From Strigamia acuminata (taxonomy: Eukaryota; Arthropoda; Chilopoda; Geophilomorpha; Linotaeniidae): a stretch of 64,000 nt of DNA. The stretch is from positions 2,035,501-2,099,500 of the forward strand of contig OX442324.1 in NCBI GenBank assembly GCA_949358305.1. Reading direction: 5' to 3'. The notes under the pieces are model-generated. The model ran no database searches. It was not told the origin of the DNA and saw nothing but the letters and a program-made list of their open reading frames with translations. Within the stretch, counting starts at the first letter, position 1; each line of letters opens with the position of its first letter. This document shows positions 25,772 to 43,500 of this stretch, piece after piece. Both the position numbers and the translations under genes were made by a program.

Positions 25772-27599
25772 ATGGAAACCAACATCACGCTGTGGCAATT
25801 TTTGTTGGAATTGTTACTGAGCAATCAGTACACCAACATCATTACATGGACAAATGCCGATGGAGAATTTAAATTGGTCAATTCGGAAGAAGTTGCTCGA
25901 TTATGGGGTTTGAGGAAAAATAAACACAACATGAATTACGACAAACTAAGCAGGGCGTTACGCTATTATTACGACAAAAATATCATTAAGAAAGTTCTCG
26001 GCCAAAAGTTTGTTTACAGGTAATTTTTCGATTGCTCTCAAACCCCCACCCCCCTTTTATGGTCTGTTGGGCCGGACTCGCAGGCCCGGACCCCTGAGTG
26101 TAAACGGCCCTCTGGTACACATACAAAATGCATGTTTGTGCCCAAAGAAGCATTTTTCTGAACACAAACAAACATGCATTTTTCTAACCGAAAATGCATT
26201 TTTTTTAACCGAAAATGCATTTTTTTAAACCGAAAATGCATCTTAAATGCATTTTTCCAACCGAAAATGCATTTTTCCAACCGAAAATGCATTTTTCCAA
26301 CCGAAAATGCATTTTTTTTAAACCGAAAATGCATCTTTCTAACCAAAAATGCATTTTTTAACCGAAAATGCATTTTTTTTTAACCGAAAATGCATTTATT
26401 CCACCTAAAAATCCAATTTTTTCACTTGAAATGAATTTGTTTCTCATATAAATGTTTTTTTTTTTTGGTTTTAAAATGCATTTTTTGCCTATAAAGTGCA
26501 TTGTAGCAATTAAATGTGTGAAAGATGTCACTTGTGAATTTTTATGGGCTCTTCAAAGCCTTGCAAAAATGCTTTGCCTCCGTCCTGAATCCACTCGAAG
26601 CTTTCTTTGGGGCCCTAATCTGAAAACAAAATCTCTCAAAAAAATTATTTCGAATATTTTTTCGGAGGTTTTTTCATTCTTTATTTGGGGAATTCTGGGG
26701 GCTCCTGTAGCTGAAAGGGTCCCTTCTCCTCTGCGCTTTTATTAAAAACCGTCTAAGTTTAATTATAACGCAATTTTCAACGCAAATCGCGAAATAATCT
26801 TTTGTTTTTCTGAATTTAATTTTTAATATTTTTGAACAGATTCGTTTCTTTTCCCGAAATCGTCAAAATGGAAAACAAAATTCCTTTCCGAGTGAAAATG
26901 GAGGCTCTTCACAAGTCATCGACCAGTGGTAGTTACTTCTCCGCGACCAATGACGCATGCGCGGGATCGACCAATCAGCAGCAGAGAAAACCCGATCACA
27001 AAGATATTAAAAACGAGGACGACTGGTCGCCCGGTCCCATTCCGTTGACGGTCGCCGCCGTCAACGAAACCAGGAGCGGACTGAAAAAAAAAGACGTCGC
27101 TGATGACGTCACGATCAGCACGGGCGTGCTGGTCCGCACACAGACCACGAACACATCCACGGTAAATTTCATAAAATTTAATTTAACGAAATGGTTAATT
27201 AATTTGTTATTTTTAAATTTCTGTCATTATCAGATAAGCCGACCGAAACCTTCGCCACTAGATATCGCTGCTACCGTCGCATCGGCATCGACGCCATTAT
27301 CAAGTCCCCGAACGACATCCATGTTGTCGGCTCTCCAAACACCGGTTGTGGCACTCACGTCTCCTTTATTTTCTTCATCCAGCTCGAAATCGACACCAGG
27401 TGTCGTCCCTGTGCATTTCTGGAGCTCTCTTAGCCCGCTCAGCGCTCTGTCCTCGCCACGGTATTCCCCGGCCACCGGCCACTTCCAATTCCCCGCTTAC
27501 ACATCCGGGAGTCATTTCGCCTTGCAGCCGTACTCTCTAGAAGCAGGACTGAGCCCCGTCTTGTTATCGCCCACAAAACCGATCTCGGTGCTTCAATAA
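25772..27599 (+). CDS. ELK: ELK/TCF-family ETS-domain transcription factor
   Basis: Ternary complex factors bind GGAA sites next to SRF and are activated by ERK. Exons 25772-26019, 26840-27161 and 27234-27599 join to 311 residues. An N-terminal ETS domain (about 3-88) begins [10 protein letters not shown]-like and contains the recognition-helix sequence [19 protein letters not shown], followed by the TCF-typical [10 protein letters not shown]. The C-terminal part has [10 protein letters not shown] (a D-domain-like MAPK docking site), HFWSSLSP at about 251-258 (C-box; Ser257 corresponds to the main Elk-1 phosphosite) and FQFP at 274-277 (ERK DEF docking motif), with several further S/T-P sites. 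The N-terminal ETS position and C-box exclude ETS1/2 and PU.1 types. The start CCATGG follows an acceptor directly, so 5' UTR exons exist upstream. AATAAA lies near 27654. The second intron is 72 bases, a multiple of three, without stops. Confidence 0.95.
26160..26400. repeat. 20-bp tandem array with ATGCATTTTT core, in ELK intron 1
   Basis: About 10-11 units of AACCGAAAATGCATTTTTCC type follow the ETS-domain exon, with a spacing of about 20 bases. The core AAAATGCATTTT is shared with the 22-bp array at 24366-24690, but the spacer differs (AACCG versus CACTCGAC). The two arrays therefore amplified independently or diverged in their spacers. Confidence 0.88.
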
Positions 27600-28844
27600 G
27601 TTGCTTACGATTTTGTTTCGGATTGTTTTGTTTGTTGTAAATTGAACGAAAGAAATAAAGACGATGCGAACAAGTTAATAGCAGAACGATTAAACCGATC
27701 GGATATTCATTTTAGTCCTATTTTATTACGTTTGTAAGAAAAGTATAATATTTTATATAAAAACTTTTTTTTATGTTTAGTTGCTTGAATTTTGTAAGTT
27801 TTTGAATAAATAATTACATTTAATCCTCAGATAGCAATGAGTTGTTTTAATTACGTACGAGCTATTTAATAATTAATTTAAAATTAAAATTTCTATCCGT
27901 TTTCTCAATTTATAATCATCTTTGAATTTGGCGCTTTACGCCACACTGCGCGATCTGGTGGCCTACTCCGCAAATATGACGATTACCTAGTCATCAAAAT
28001 TCGTTTTAAAAGATGTACATTTTTCAGTTTTTTTCATTTTACAGAATTCATTTCTTTTAGTTTGGGACAAAGATTAATGTTATCTGAAAAATTGTGATTT
28101 GTGGTTTCTCATATTTAAAAAAAAAATGCGTTTGTGCTGTGCCATCGTGCTAAAAGATAAAGCAACGATAAAAAAGAAATGAATAAAAAATGTTTATTTT
28201 CTAACATCATACGTCGCAACATCAAAAACATCCCATCTTTTTCATCATAAATTCCTTGCATTCACATACGAAACGATGAACTGTCATGAACATGATTGTC
28301 CCGTTTATAAATAGATACGGAAATTGTCACCAGAGCTGCTTTGCCTACCGAGGTTCTTCATTTATAAATAACTACGATAATACTTGTGTTTGTCTTAAGA
28401 TTGTTTTTTTTTTGTTTTTTTAAATAATTCTCAATTTTGCTTATAATAGGATATGTTGAATATCCCGGATTTTAGATTTTTTCGAGCGATTTAAGTTTTA
28501 GATTTCTGTCTGAGAATGAATAAACAGTCGTAATTTAACATACCAATAATATATCTGGTTAGATAAGTCACCACTAGGGCGGCGCTGTAGCACTATTATT
28601 ATTTCATGCAGACGAATAAACTCGCGTGAGACGACACAAATCGCCACCAGAGTGCCGCTTTTTTTATCACATTTTATCGGAAATGTCACAATTCACCGAT
28701 AGGGGATTGAGGGAATTTAAAGAGCCGAGGTCCACGTGATTTCTTGTAAGTGCAAGTTGCGCCGAAGATTCGTTACTCTCTCAGGCTCAACTCTTTGCCT
28801 ACAAATTCCAAGTCACCTCTCACCGTTTAACTTTGCACAACAAT
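27600..28844. promoter_or_regulatory. ELK 3' UTR and alpha-tubulin upstream region
   Basis: The ELK 3' UTR ends after AATAAA signals near 27654 and 27805. The rest should contain the tubulin promoter and 5' UTR, because the first coding exon holds only the ATG. TATAAATA occurs near 28306 and 28362 and an E-box CACGTG near 28732. CTCF-like sequences are at 27948-27963, 28571-28587 (CCACTAGGGCGGCGCTG) and 28642-28658. Confidence 0.5.
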
Positions 28845-33906
<5,062 letters not shown>

Positions 33907-34582
33907 TCGTTTTCTTTCATTATTTACAACTGTTTTTTTTTTGTACTTTTTATTTCTTTTTTAAATTTCTACGCTTAGGTATAATTTGTATTATGCACAA
34001 TAAAATTTATTTGGTGATTGGTTATAACATATAGTGCTGCTAGTGCTATGTTTATACAATATTAAAGTCGTTGAAAAAACAAATCGGCGGATCAATACTC
34101 TCTAGGGCCCCCGCGTTTAGACCTGTTGCAAAAAGTAACGTTTAGCTGCTCAAATGCAAACCTTTGCAAATATATACATACATACATATATATATTTTTT
34201 TTTGGTGAAAAAGTATGTTTTTTTATTATCTACAAAATCCTATCTTCGAGGACGGAGAGTAAAATATGTTGAGCAAGATATATTGTTCATTTAGTTCGTA
34301 CTTCGCTCCCCAGGGATTCCGTTTACTATTTTAATTATTTCTCTCATTAGAAGCTTGTCCCATTTGAAGTACATGGAATCGCCCACTAAAATTAAAAAAA
34401 GTTTTTCATTTAAAACAATAAAGTTTTAAAAATTAGGGTGTCTGTGGTTAGGTAAATTATAATTTCCATGCTTCTTCATTTCGTCGATAGACGTCACTAA
34501 TTCACTGAAATTTTGAGTTGATATGACGTCATTATCTTTATCAGCCGAACGGGCGGCAAATCTGAAAACAAGCGTTAGCAAA
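33907..34582. promoter_or_regulatory. Alpha-tubulin 3' UTR and POC1 promoter interval
   Basis: The tubulin poly(A) signal AATAAA lies near 34000 and the POC1 start codon is at 34583. A perfect CRE palindrome TGACGTCA at 34524-34531 lies about 50 bases upstream of that codon, a typical position for a promoter-proximal CRE. No protein gene is seen here. Confidence 0.55.
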
Positions 34583-37500
34583 ATGGCGGATTTGTGCATT
34601 CTGGTAACGTTATCCAGCCGGTATTTATAATTTATATATTTACTAATGCAAAAACGCAATATTTAGAATGATCCGTTATTGGAAAGAGCGTTCAAGAATC
34701 ATAAAAAGGGTGTTACAGCCGTAGATTTTAGCCCGACAACAAAACAGTTAGGTAATAAGCAGTGAGCACCAAGCAACCGTTAATCAAATCATAAACAACG
34801 GTAAAACGGTTTTAACATTTTAATTCTTACAGCAAGTGGTGGCGAAGATTCCTGCGTTATTGTATGGAATCTACAACCAAACATGCAAGCTTTTCGATTC
34901 CTGGGACACGATGTAAATAAAAAAAATAAAAATCAACAAAAATATTTATTTATTTATTTATTTTCTATTTTTCTATTTTTTAATCTAGGGACCAGTAACT
35001 TGTGTACATTTTTCTCCAATCGGTCATTTACTCGCATCTGCATCTCGTGATAGAACAGTTCGACTTTGGGTGCCGAAAATGTAACAAATTATAAAAACAT
35101 CGGATTGAATTTAACGATTTAAAAAAAAATGTATCATTAATTTGAATGGTCAGGAAAGGTCAATCTGTGTCATTCAAACCTCACTTGGCGCCAGTGCGAA
35201 GCGTTCGCTTCTCAAATTGCGGAAAACTTTTAGCCACAACATCCGACGATAAATCAATTAAAGTATTTAAAAATAAATACCATATCCAAATAAAATTAAT
35301 TTTTGTTCTCATCGCTCGATGTTATTTTTAGGTTTGGAATGTCCACGATCAGAAGTTCGTTTGTGGCTTTTCACAGCACACAAATTGGGTTCGCAATGCA
35401 AAGTAAAAAATTCTGTCTCTTTATTTCAATTTCAATTTATTTCGTTATAATAACAGTTGGATAATTTCAGATTTTCACCGGACGATCAAATGATAGTGTC
35501 TGGAAGTGACGATAAAACCGTTCGTTTGTGGGATTTAAGAACTAAGGAGTGTGTTCACACCTACACCCAACCGTCAGGGTAAATTTTAAAATTTGATTTA
35601 CCTACTTTTGTTTTGCGCCGCTAGATGTCAGCACACAATTTTGAAATTTTGAATTTAAACCAATAGATGGCGACAGATTTGTTTTTAAAAGTGACGACTA
35701 CTTCGAGGTTTTCTATGTAGTGAAATTTTACGATCAAATTGCAGGCAAAACACTAAATTGTTTCCACCTTTACATATATATCTTTCAATTTATTTTGCAA
35801 CTGATTTGGTTTACTTCGATCAAACAAAATCAAAAACAATTTTTATCTTTTTTTTTTATATCTTTTTTTTTTGTACTTTTAATCAAAAAAAAATTATCTT
35901 GTTATTATTTGATCTGAATGGATTGATTGATTGATTTATTATTGTTTTTGTTATTTTTTCGTTTCTCGTGTTTAATAATTTAGGGCTGTTACGGACGTCA
36001 TTTTTCATCCGCAAAAAACCTCAGTTGCATCTTCATCCGGGGACGGTTCCGTCAACATCTGGGATCTGAGGTCTTTCAAGCTTATCCAGCACTACCCAGG
36101 CACGTCTTCCAAAAATAATAAAAAGAAATCACAATTTAAACGAAAAATAACAATATTTATAACACCAAAAAAAAAAAAAAAATATTTTGTTATTCCATGA
36201 TGTCATTATTAATTAAACGAGTCATGGTCACGTGTTTATCGCACTACGGTATTTTAGTACTAAATTTTTCTTAATTTAATTTAATTTAAAAAAAAATGGG
36301 TTAGTGACAATACCGCAATTATCTTTTTCGACGAATGATTCCCGTTTAATTTGCGGTCTCGAAACGTTTAAAATCGGCTTGGAAAAGAAAAAAAGAAGCA
36401 AAGAGCTTATTTGTAATTTTATTCATTTTTTTTCACACAGTGCACGATGCAGCTGTTACGACGATTGATTTTCATCCTGCAGGGAACTTCATATTGACCG
36501 CATCGGAGGATCGCACGTTAAAAATCCTCGATTTGCTCGAAGGTCGTCTTGCTTATACCATAAATGCACATACGGTGAGGATTTGATTTGAAGGAAGGGA
36601 AAAAAAGTGCAGAATGAGATGCAGGTTGGGAATGGTTTATGTTTGAATGAGGAGGGTAAAGTAAAACCTGTCAGGGGAGTTGAGTGGTTGTAGGTGAGTT
36701 AAGGAGTGGCATCGAATGTTGTTGTCCTTGATTCACCCTGAATGTGGGATGGGCTCAGTTTATTATTTCTGCGAAACGTAATTCAAGTCGTTATCTCGAA
36801 AGAAATTTATTTACATTTTTATTTTTATTTTTTTTATTTATTTTGTTATTTTATTTTTATTTATTATTTAATTTCGGTAAATAAATAAAATCAAAATGTG
36901 TGGAAGGTATTCGCTAACCTTGGCGCGAGTCAAAGGTCGGAAACCTATTCCAATGAAAGTTTTCCCATGAAAGTGCACGTTTTTTGTAAAGGTTTTTTGA
37001 AAAAAAAAGTCTGGACGATAAATATCCGCAAATTTTGTAATCGAACACGCGGTGAATCACGAAATCACGTTATTTGTTTTAAAAGTTTGTTTTTATTTGC
37101 CGGAATGCAAATAAATCAAAGGAAATTTGTAAATTTTTAGTTGTTTTGAGTTTTTCGTTAATTGTATCGAAGTCTAAAACGGATAACTTGACCGATGAAT
37201 AGCCGGCGTCTAAATTTGAAACTTGGGTCCAATTTCCATTAAATTGGGCGATAAAAATTGATTTCACAGACCATCGCTGATTTCAGTGGTGTCATCTTGA
37301 TTCGCGACCACGCTTAGAAAAAAAAATGATTTATTTATCTTTCTGTCTGTCATTAATATATCGTAGATAGAAATTGTGGGATAATTTGATCGTTGGTGAC
37401 TATTGTTGCATTGGGTTAGCGACCATCGACGCTAGTGACATCTTCACAGTACCGTAAAGAAATGTGAATAAGAATTGAGGCCGTCGAATTCGGAGAAATT

Positions 37501-40500
37501 TTAATTCGATAATGTTGTAAGGGTTTTGAAAACCTGTACGACAAGTTGTGCATTTCTAAAGACTTAATGGGCCTGCCTAGTTTCATTAATGTCTCAGTTA
37601 TTAAATTATAAATAGATCGAAGGAAATGCAATTTAGTTTAATTATATATAAAGAAAAGAGATGATATTCAATTAGTCCTACTTCGAAAGATGTTTTTCGA
37701 CGAGTCTACAAAAGGTGTGGCATCTCCGTGAAGATAATCAGTACCCTCCTTTCACTAGGGGGGAAGGGAGGGGAAGGGAAGGGAAGGAAGAATGGGGGAA
37801 AACGGAGGTTTACAACTCACTTTCTGTGGCTGGAGTGGAGAAGAAGTGTTTTTTTTTCTTTTTTTTTCTTTTTTTTTCTTTTTTTTTCTTTTTTTTACTT
37901 TTTTTTTCTTTTTTTTTCTTTTTTTTTCTTTTTGGAAATTGAGGTTAAAATTTTGGTGCGGTTATCCATATTTTTTTGCATTGCAGGAAAATATGTAGGA
38001 TTTCAGATTTTTGACGAATTAAGGAATTAAGGAATGGCAGAATTGAGGTTGCGATGAATGAGACAAATAATTGATTTTGTGTGATTTGTATTGATGGTTT
38101 ACTCGATCGTTGATGGTGGAATTTGTGATTTACGAAAAGATTTTTTTTTTACTGGTCCCGAATGTCCGAGATTGAGGATTGGTGAATCCATGATATTCCT
38201 TGAAAGCTTTTTAGTAATTATGAAAATTCTAGCTAAATCAGAATAAATCACAGCTAAGCTTTAAAATTCTATCAAATGTTGAGAGAAATCATGAAAATTC
38301 TATCAAATGTTGAGAGAAATCATGAAAATTCTATCAAATGTTGAGAGAAATCATGAAAATTCTATCAAATGTTGAGAGAAATCATGAAAATTCTATCAAA
38401 TGTTGAGAGAAATCATGAAAATTCTATCAAATGTTGAGAGAAATCATGAAAATTCTATCAAATGTTGAGAGAAATCATGAAAATTCTATCAAATGTTGAG
38501 AGAAATCAGGAAAATTCTATCAAATGTTGAGAGAAATTATGAAAATTCTATCAAATGTTGAGAGAAATCAGGAAAATTCTATCAAATGTTGAGAGAAATT
38601 ATGAAAATTCTATCAAATCTGAAGACAAATGTCAAAAATTCTGGCAAATCTCGATAATCTTACCAAATCTTGAAAATTCTATCCAATCTTGAAAATCTTT
38701 TTAAATCTTTTTTAATCTTGAGGCAAATCTTGAAAATCTTTTTTAATCTTGAGGCAAATCTTGAAAATCTTTTTAATTCTTGAGGCAAATCTTGAAAATC
38801 TTTTTAAATCTTGACAGAAATCTTTCAAATCATTTCAAATCTTGACAGAAATCTTTTAAATCATTTTAAATCTTGACAGAAATCTTTCAAATCATTTTAA
38901 ATCTTGACAGAAATCTTTTAAATCATTTCAAATCTTGACAGAAATCTTTTAAATCATTTCAAATCTTGACAGAAATTTTTTAAATCCTTTCAAATCCTGA
39001 CCGAAATCTTTTAAATCATTTCAAATCTTGACAGAAATCCTACCAAACCTTGACAGAAATCCTACCAAACCTTGACAGAAATCCTACCAAACCTTGACAG
39101 AAATCCTACCAAACCTTGACAGAAATCCTACCAAACCTTGACAGAAATCCTACCAAACCTTGACAGAAATCCTACCAAACCTTGACAGAAATCCTACCAA
39201 ACCTTGACAGAAATCCTACCAAATACTTGAAATATTCTTTGGAAAATCCTACCAAACCTTGAGAGAAATCCTACCAAATTCTTGAAATATTCTTTGGAAA
39301 ATCCTACCAAACCTTGAAAATTGTTTGAAAATCTCCAGCAGAATGTCAAAAATGGCCAGCAGTTTTGCCATCACATGCCGAAAATTGTGATTCGAAATGA
39401 CCGTAATTGTCCGCTTTCACAAACCCCGGACAGTAAATTTTATTCCAATATAAACATCACAAGAAGTCTAAAAAAAACTGCGAACAAATGCGCAATTAAT
39501 AGCTAAAGTAGAAGCTCAAGTGCTTTAGCGGTGCACGCGCACGTGTATAACTTCGTTCGAATGACACGTGCGCGTGCACAGCGAGCAGAGCAGAGCAGAG
39601 CAGAGCAGAGCAGAGCATAGCAACCTTCACAAACCTCGCATCGATTACCGAATAAACTTCACATTTATATTTCACGTTCCGTCGGCCATTCACTCCTGGA
39701 ATTGTAAACAACCCGTTTAAAAATTGATTCAAACAGCCCAGAATTGTTTTGACAAAAGAATTGTTCTTGTTTCTATTTTTTTCTCTATCGATGTTTAATT
39801 GAATGAATATTGTTGCAGGAGCCGGTGCAGGCAGTGGCGTTCTCGAGATGTGGCCAACGGTTTGCGTCGGGTGGGAACGACCTACAGGTAATAAAAGAAA
39901 AGAAAAGAATAGACAAGACGATGTGCAAACAGTAAACAATTCACAAGGGAGATTATGAGCAGAGGAAACGAAAAATTAAATATTATTACAATTAATTAGT
40001 GTTTTGGAAAAAGATTGAGAAAAGAGTGTCTTGCGTGGGAGAACGGATGTGGAAGGCCAAGGTAGGGGCCGGCAAAGGGGTGGGAGTGTGGTCGCTCTAA
40101 AGGATTGGATCCGCTCTCTTGAATCCACTAATATGGCAGAAAATTAGACATAATAGTGGAAGGAACGGAAAGGAAAGGGGGAAAAAATAGATGATGTTTC
40201 CTTTGCATTTGCTTCTTGTTCTCACGAACAAACTGTTCAACTCGTTGACAAACTTTAGACACGGTGACGCCATGTTTTATTCAATTGTTTGTTGTAATCG
40301 CGTTCAAGTCGTTCGGGTTTGCATTGATTGAGCGAGATTTTTATGCAATTAGTTTCTCATTCATTTCGTTTGATTTTCTTTGAGGACAGATCATTTTGGA
40401 TAATTACTGTCAAGATGCGTTAGCGAATGACGTCATGATTTGCAGAGTGGAGGTGTTGGTGTGGGTGGATCATTATTCTGCTTGGATTAATGTGGGAAAA

Positions 40501-43500
40501 CGTTTTCTGTTTCTTGCCGTCCATTGTTGGACATTTTTATTTGGGTTTTTGTGGATTTTGATTTGGTTTTTTGTGGATTTTGATTTGGTTTTTTGTGGAT
40601 TTTGATTTGATTTTTCGACGTTTTGCGTCACTTTTTGATAATTTTTTTGGGTTGCACCGAAAACTGTAGAAATGAAAGAAAAGTTGAATCACAAGTTGTA
40701 GTAACAATAGCAACGGTCAGCCAAGGCTGCATAATTGAATAAAAAAAAGTGATAAATTCTAGCCAATTGGGAAACGGGTGTAAGCTTACAAACAACATGA
40801 ATTCTAAACATGCCATGGCTGATAAAGAGGAAATAGGAATTCGAAAAATGATGATCCCTGGTTTTATTGATTTCTGAATGCATTTATGTGCAAAACAGGT
40901 TCATGTTAATTGGTTCCTGCGAAAAGTCGATTCGATGAAATATGTTGACAATTTTCAATTCGTGCGAAACGAAGAAAATGCAGCGCACATTTCCTAAATT
41001 AAAACAGAAATGTAATGCATAGTAAAAATGCGACTCAAGAAATCGATCGACACATTGTTTGGTTCGAGAATCGAGACTCGAGAGTGGTAATGTGCTTCAA
41101 TGAAAGAAAACTCTCTGGAGAATATTCGTCCTGCTGGGAATCAATCCATGTGTTGTTGCAGCTCCAGCTCTGTTTGATCATACCAACCCGAGTCGAGTCG
41201 AAATCCAACTAACTGCTTTCTTTGTTGATCTGACTATTAAAAGTCAAACAATACTCAATTGTGTGTTTTTCTTTAGGAAATCTTTTGAGAACACAGTTCG
41301 AATTCCTTCTATTTTCATTGAATGAAAAAGCACTCAAGTTGTGGCTTCTGTTATTGCAGTTTTTCTTGATGGTTTAGTCTCCTTGCACATGCGCACAGCA
41401 CTTACACGACGGAGTATTCTCAACGCGCTGTTCCTCAAAGGATTTGTAATGAACTACTGACGAATTGAATTTCGTATTATGTTCGAGTTGTTGTATTTGG
41501 GGAAAAGAATAAGAATAACAATTCTAAAAGCAGCAAAAGCAGAAAGTTTGAAGAAGGAAAAAAAGAGGAAAACTTGAGTTATTTTTGAATCAAAGTATTT
41601 AGTTTCCAAAGCCATTGAGGCGCTCAATTTGATATCTTGAATTTTCCATTAAAATCTGCTCATTAAATTGGAAAGTGAAATGATGCAAAGTAAAAAATAA
41701 ATTGCATTTTTGTTGTGAATTCTCGACTCGGTTTAATTAACTAGATAAGATTGCATATTGGAGAGCTGTGGTTTGACGTGTGCTCGAGATGGATGATAAA
41801 ACAGGTGGGCCAAACACCTGTTATATATTTTTGCCTTTTGCCTTTTGCCCCACTCGAACTCGAACGGAAGGAAGGAAGGAAGGAAGGAAGGGAGGAGTTT
41901 GTTTTGGGTTAAGTCATTTTCATCAAAATGGCGTCACAAACGGAGAGAGAGAGAGGAAGTGGACGTTAAAGATGATTCAAGAATGGCAGGTGTTAAAGTA
42001 AAGGTTTGTTCCTATTGAGGCGAATCCAGGTCTTGATGATGATGATGATGATGTGAAAGAGGTAGTTGACCCTGACGAAGAAGAATGGTGCGGTATTAAA
42101 AGGGTTTTCGTGAGACGTTTCTGATTGAAATGTTTCGAGATCCGGTTGAAATAAAGAAAAGAAAAGAAAAGAATATATTACGTATTAGGCGCGTTCAATC
42201 TGAAATGGATTTTGCTGATTTCGCTGATTTTCTAGATTTCGGGAGACCAGAAGTGACGGTTTTAACGCAATCCACGTGTAGGGTCGCTTTCCTTGGTTTC
42301 TAAGTTGATTTTCAGTTACCTTGAATTGCACATAGAAAATCAGGATTTTGGAAATCCATTTAAGATTGAGAGGAATGTATATTTTTTCTGCGCATTTTGG
42401 CCAATCGATTTTTGTCATTTGTAATTGGAGAGAGAGAGAGAGTGAGTGAGTGAGTTTGAAATTGATAAAGTATGACGCATGTGTGCGGATAGAGAATTGA
42501 AAAGATGGAAAAGTGATTTGTTTTTATTTATTTTTTGTCTTCTTTTGATTGTTTTTTTTTTTTTTTTTTAAATAACAAGCTTGTCTGGTGTAAAAATAGC
42601 TGGGAAAGGTCAATATTCAATAACGAGTAATGTTTTATTTTTGTTCCAACTTGATTTTGTTTCTCTGAGGGATCGGATATTAATGTCGTAACGCATCGAT
42701 GGGTGTGGGAGGGGTTCAATGATTGGGTACCGTTTCTTATTAAATTTGTCAAGTGTTTGAGGAAATTGGACTAAAATGTGAAAAAATTTGAAAATAAATT
42801 GGAAAATAAATTGGAAAATAAATTGGAAAAAATTGGAAAATAAATTTGAGAAAACAATTAAGATTGAGGAAATTTGAAAAAAATAAAGAAAAATTCGAAA
42901 TGGGAGACAAAAGTTTGAGGAAATTGGACAAAAAAATTGAGGAAATTCGAAAATAGCCGAAAGAATTTGAGGAAATTACCTAAACAAAATATATATTTTT
43001 TTAAATGGATAAAATTTGTCAAAAATTTCTTTAAGATTTTATAAATTTGAAACTCGACCGAGGGGTCCTAAGGGGTTCTAAGAAATCCGGGAAAAAATGA
43101 CGTCGTAGAAGAAATCGAAGTAGATAGATAAAAGCATTTGGTTTTAGTCAATAATACTGCAAATCCGAGCACGATGGATCGAAAGGCCTTGTTTGTGACG
43201 TTGTACGAGAACGTGTTGAATGCTATACATTTCAACAAACAACATGAATCCATGCAATTTGTTTCTTCTTTTTACACGTTTATACTTGTTTGTTTGTGGC
43301 AGTAATAGGAAATTTTAATTGATGGACAGTCATCTGCGTCTGGTATGACTTGCATTCATTTGGTCCATTAAATATTAGGTCTTACTTATTTTAAAATTTC
43401 TTTTATCGTTTTGGATGGAAGTTAAGGTTTTTTTATGATTGTCTTGCAAACTGAAAGTTCTATTGTAAATCACTGTGATCTGCTAGGACTGGGATATGGC

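Noticed and set aside
37792-38030. Phe/Ser-rich frames
   Set aside because: They are produced by the T8C tract and carry no protein signal.
38262-39320. CRISPR-like repeat array
   Set aside because: Units are directly adjacent with no unique spacers, in an intron of an animal gene; these are minisatellites.
40382-40605. Possible POC1 exon encoding [10 protein letters not shown], resembling the last WD40 strand
   Set aside because: The acceptor is poor and no frame-keeping continuation was found. A better match ([10 protein letters not shown]) with proper splice sites and in-frame continuation lies at 44279-44401.
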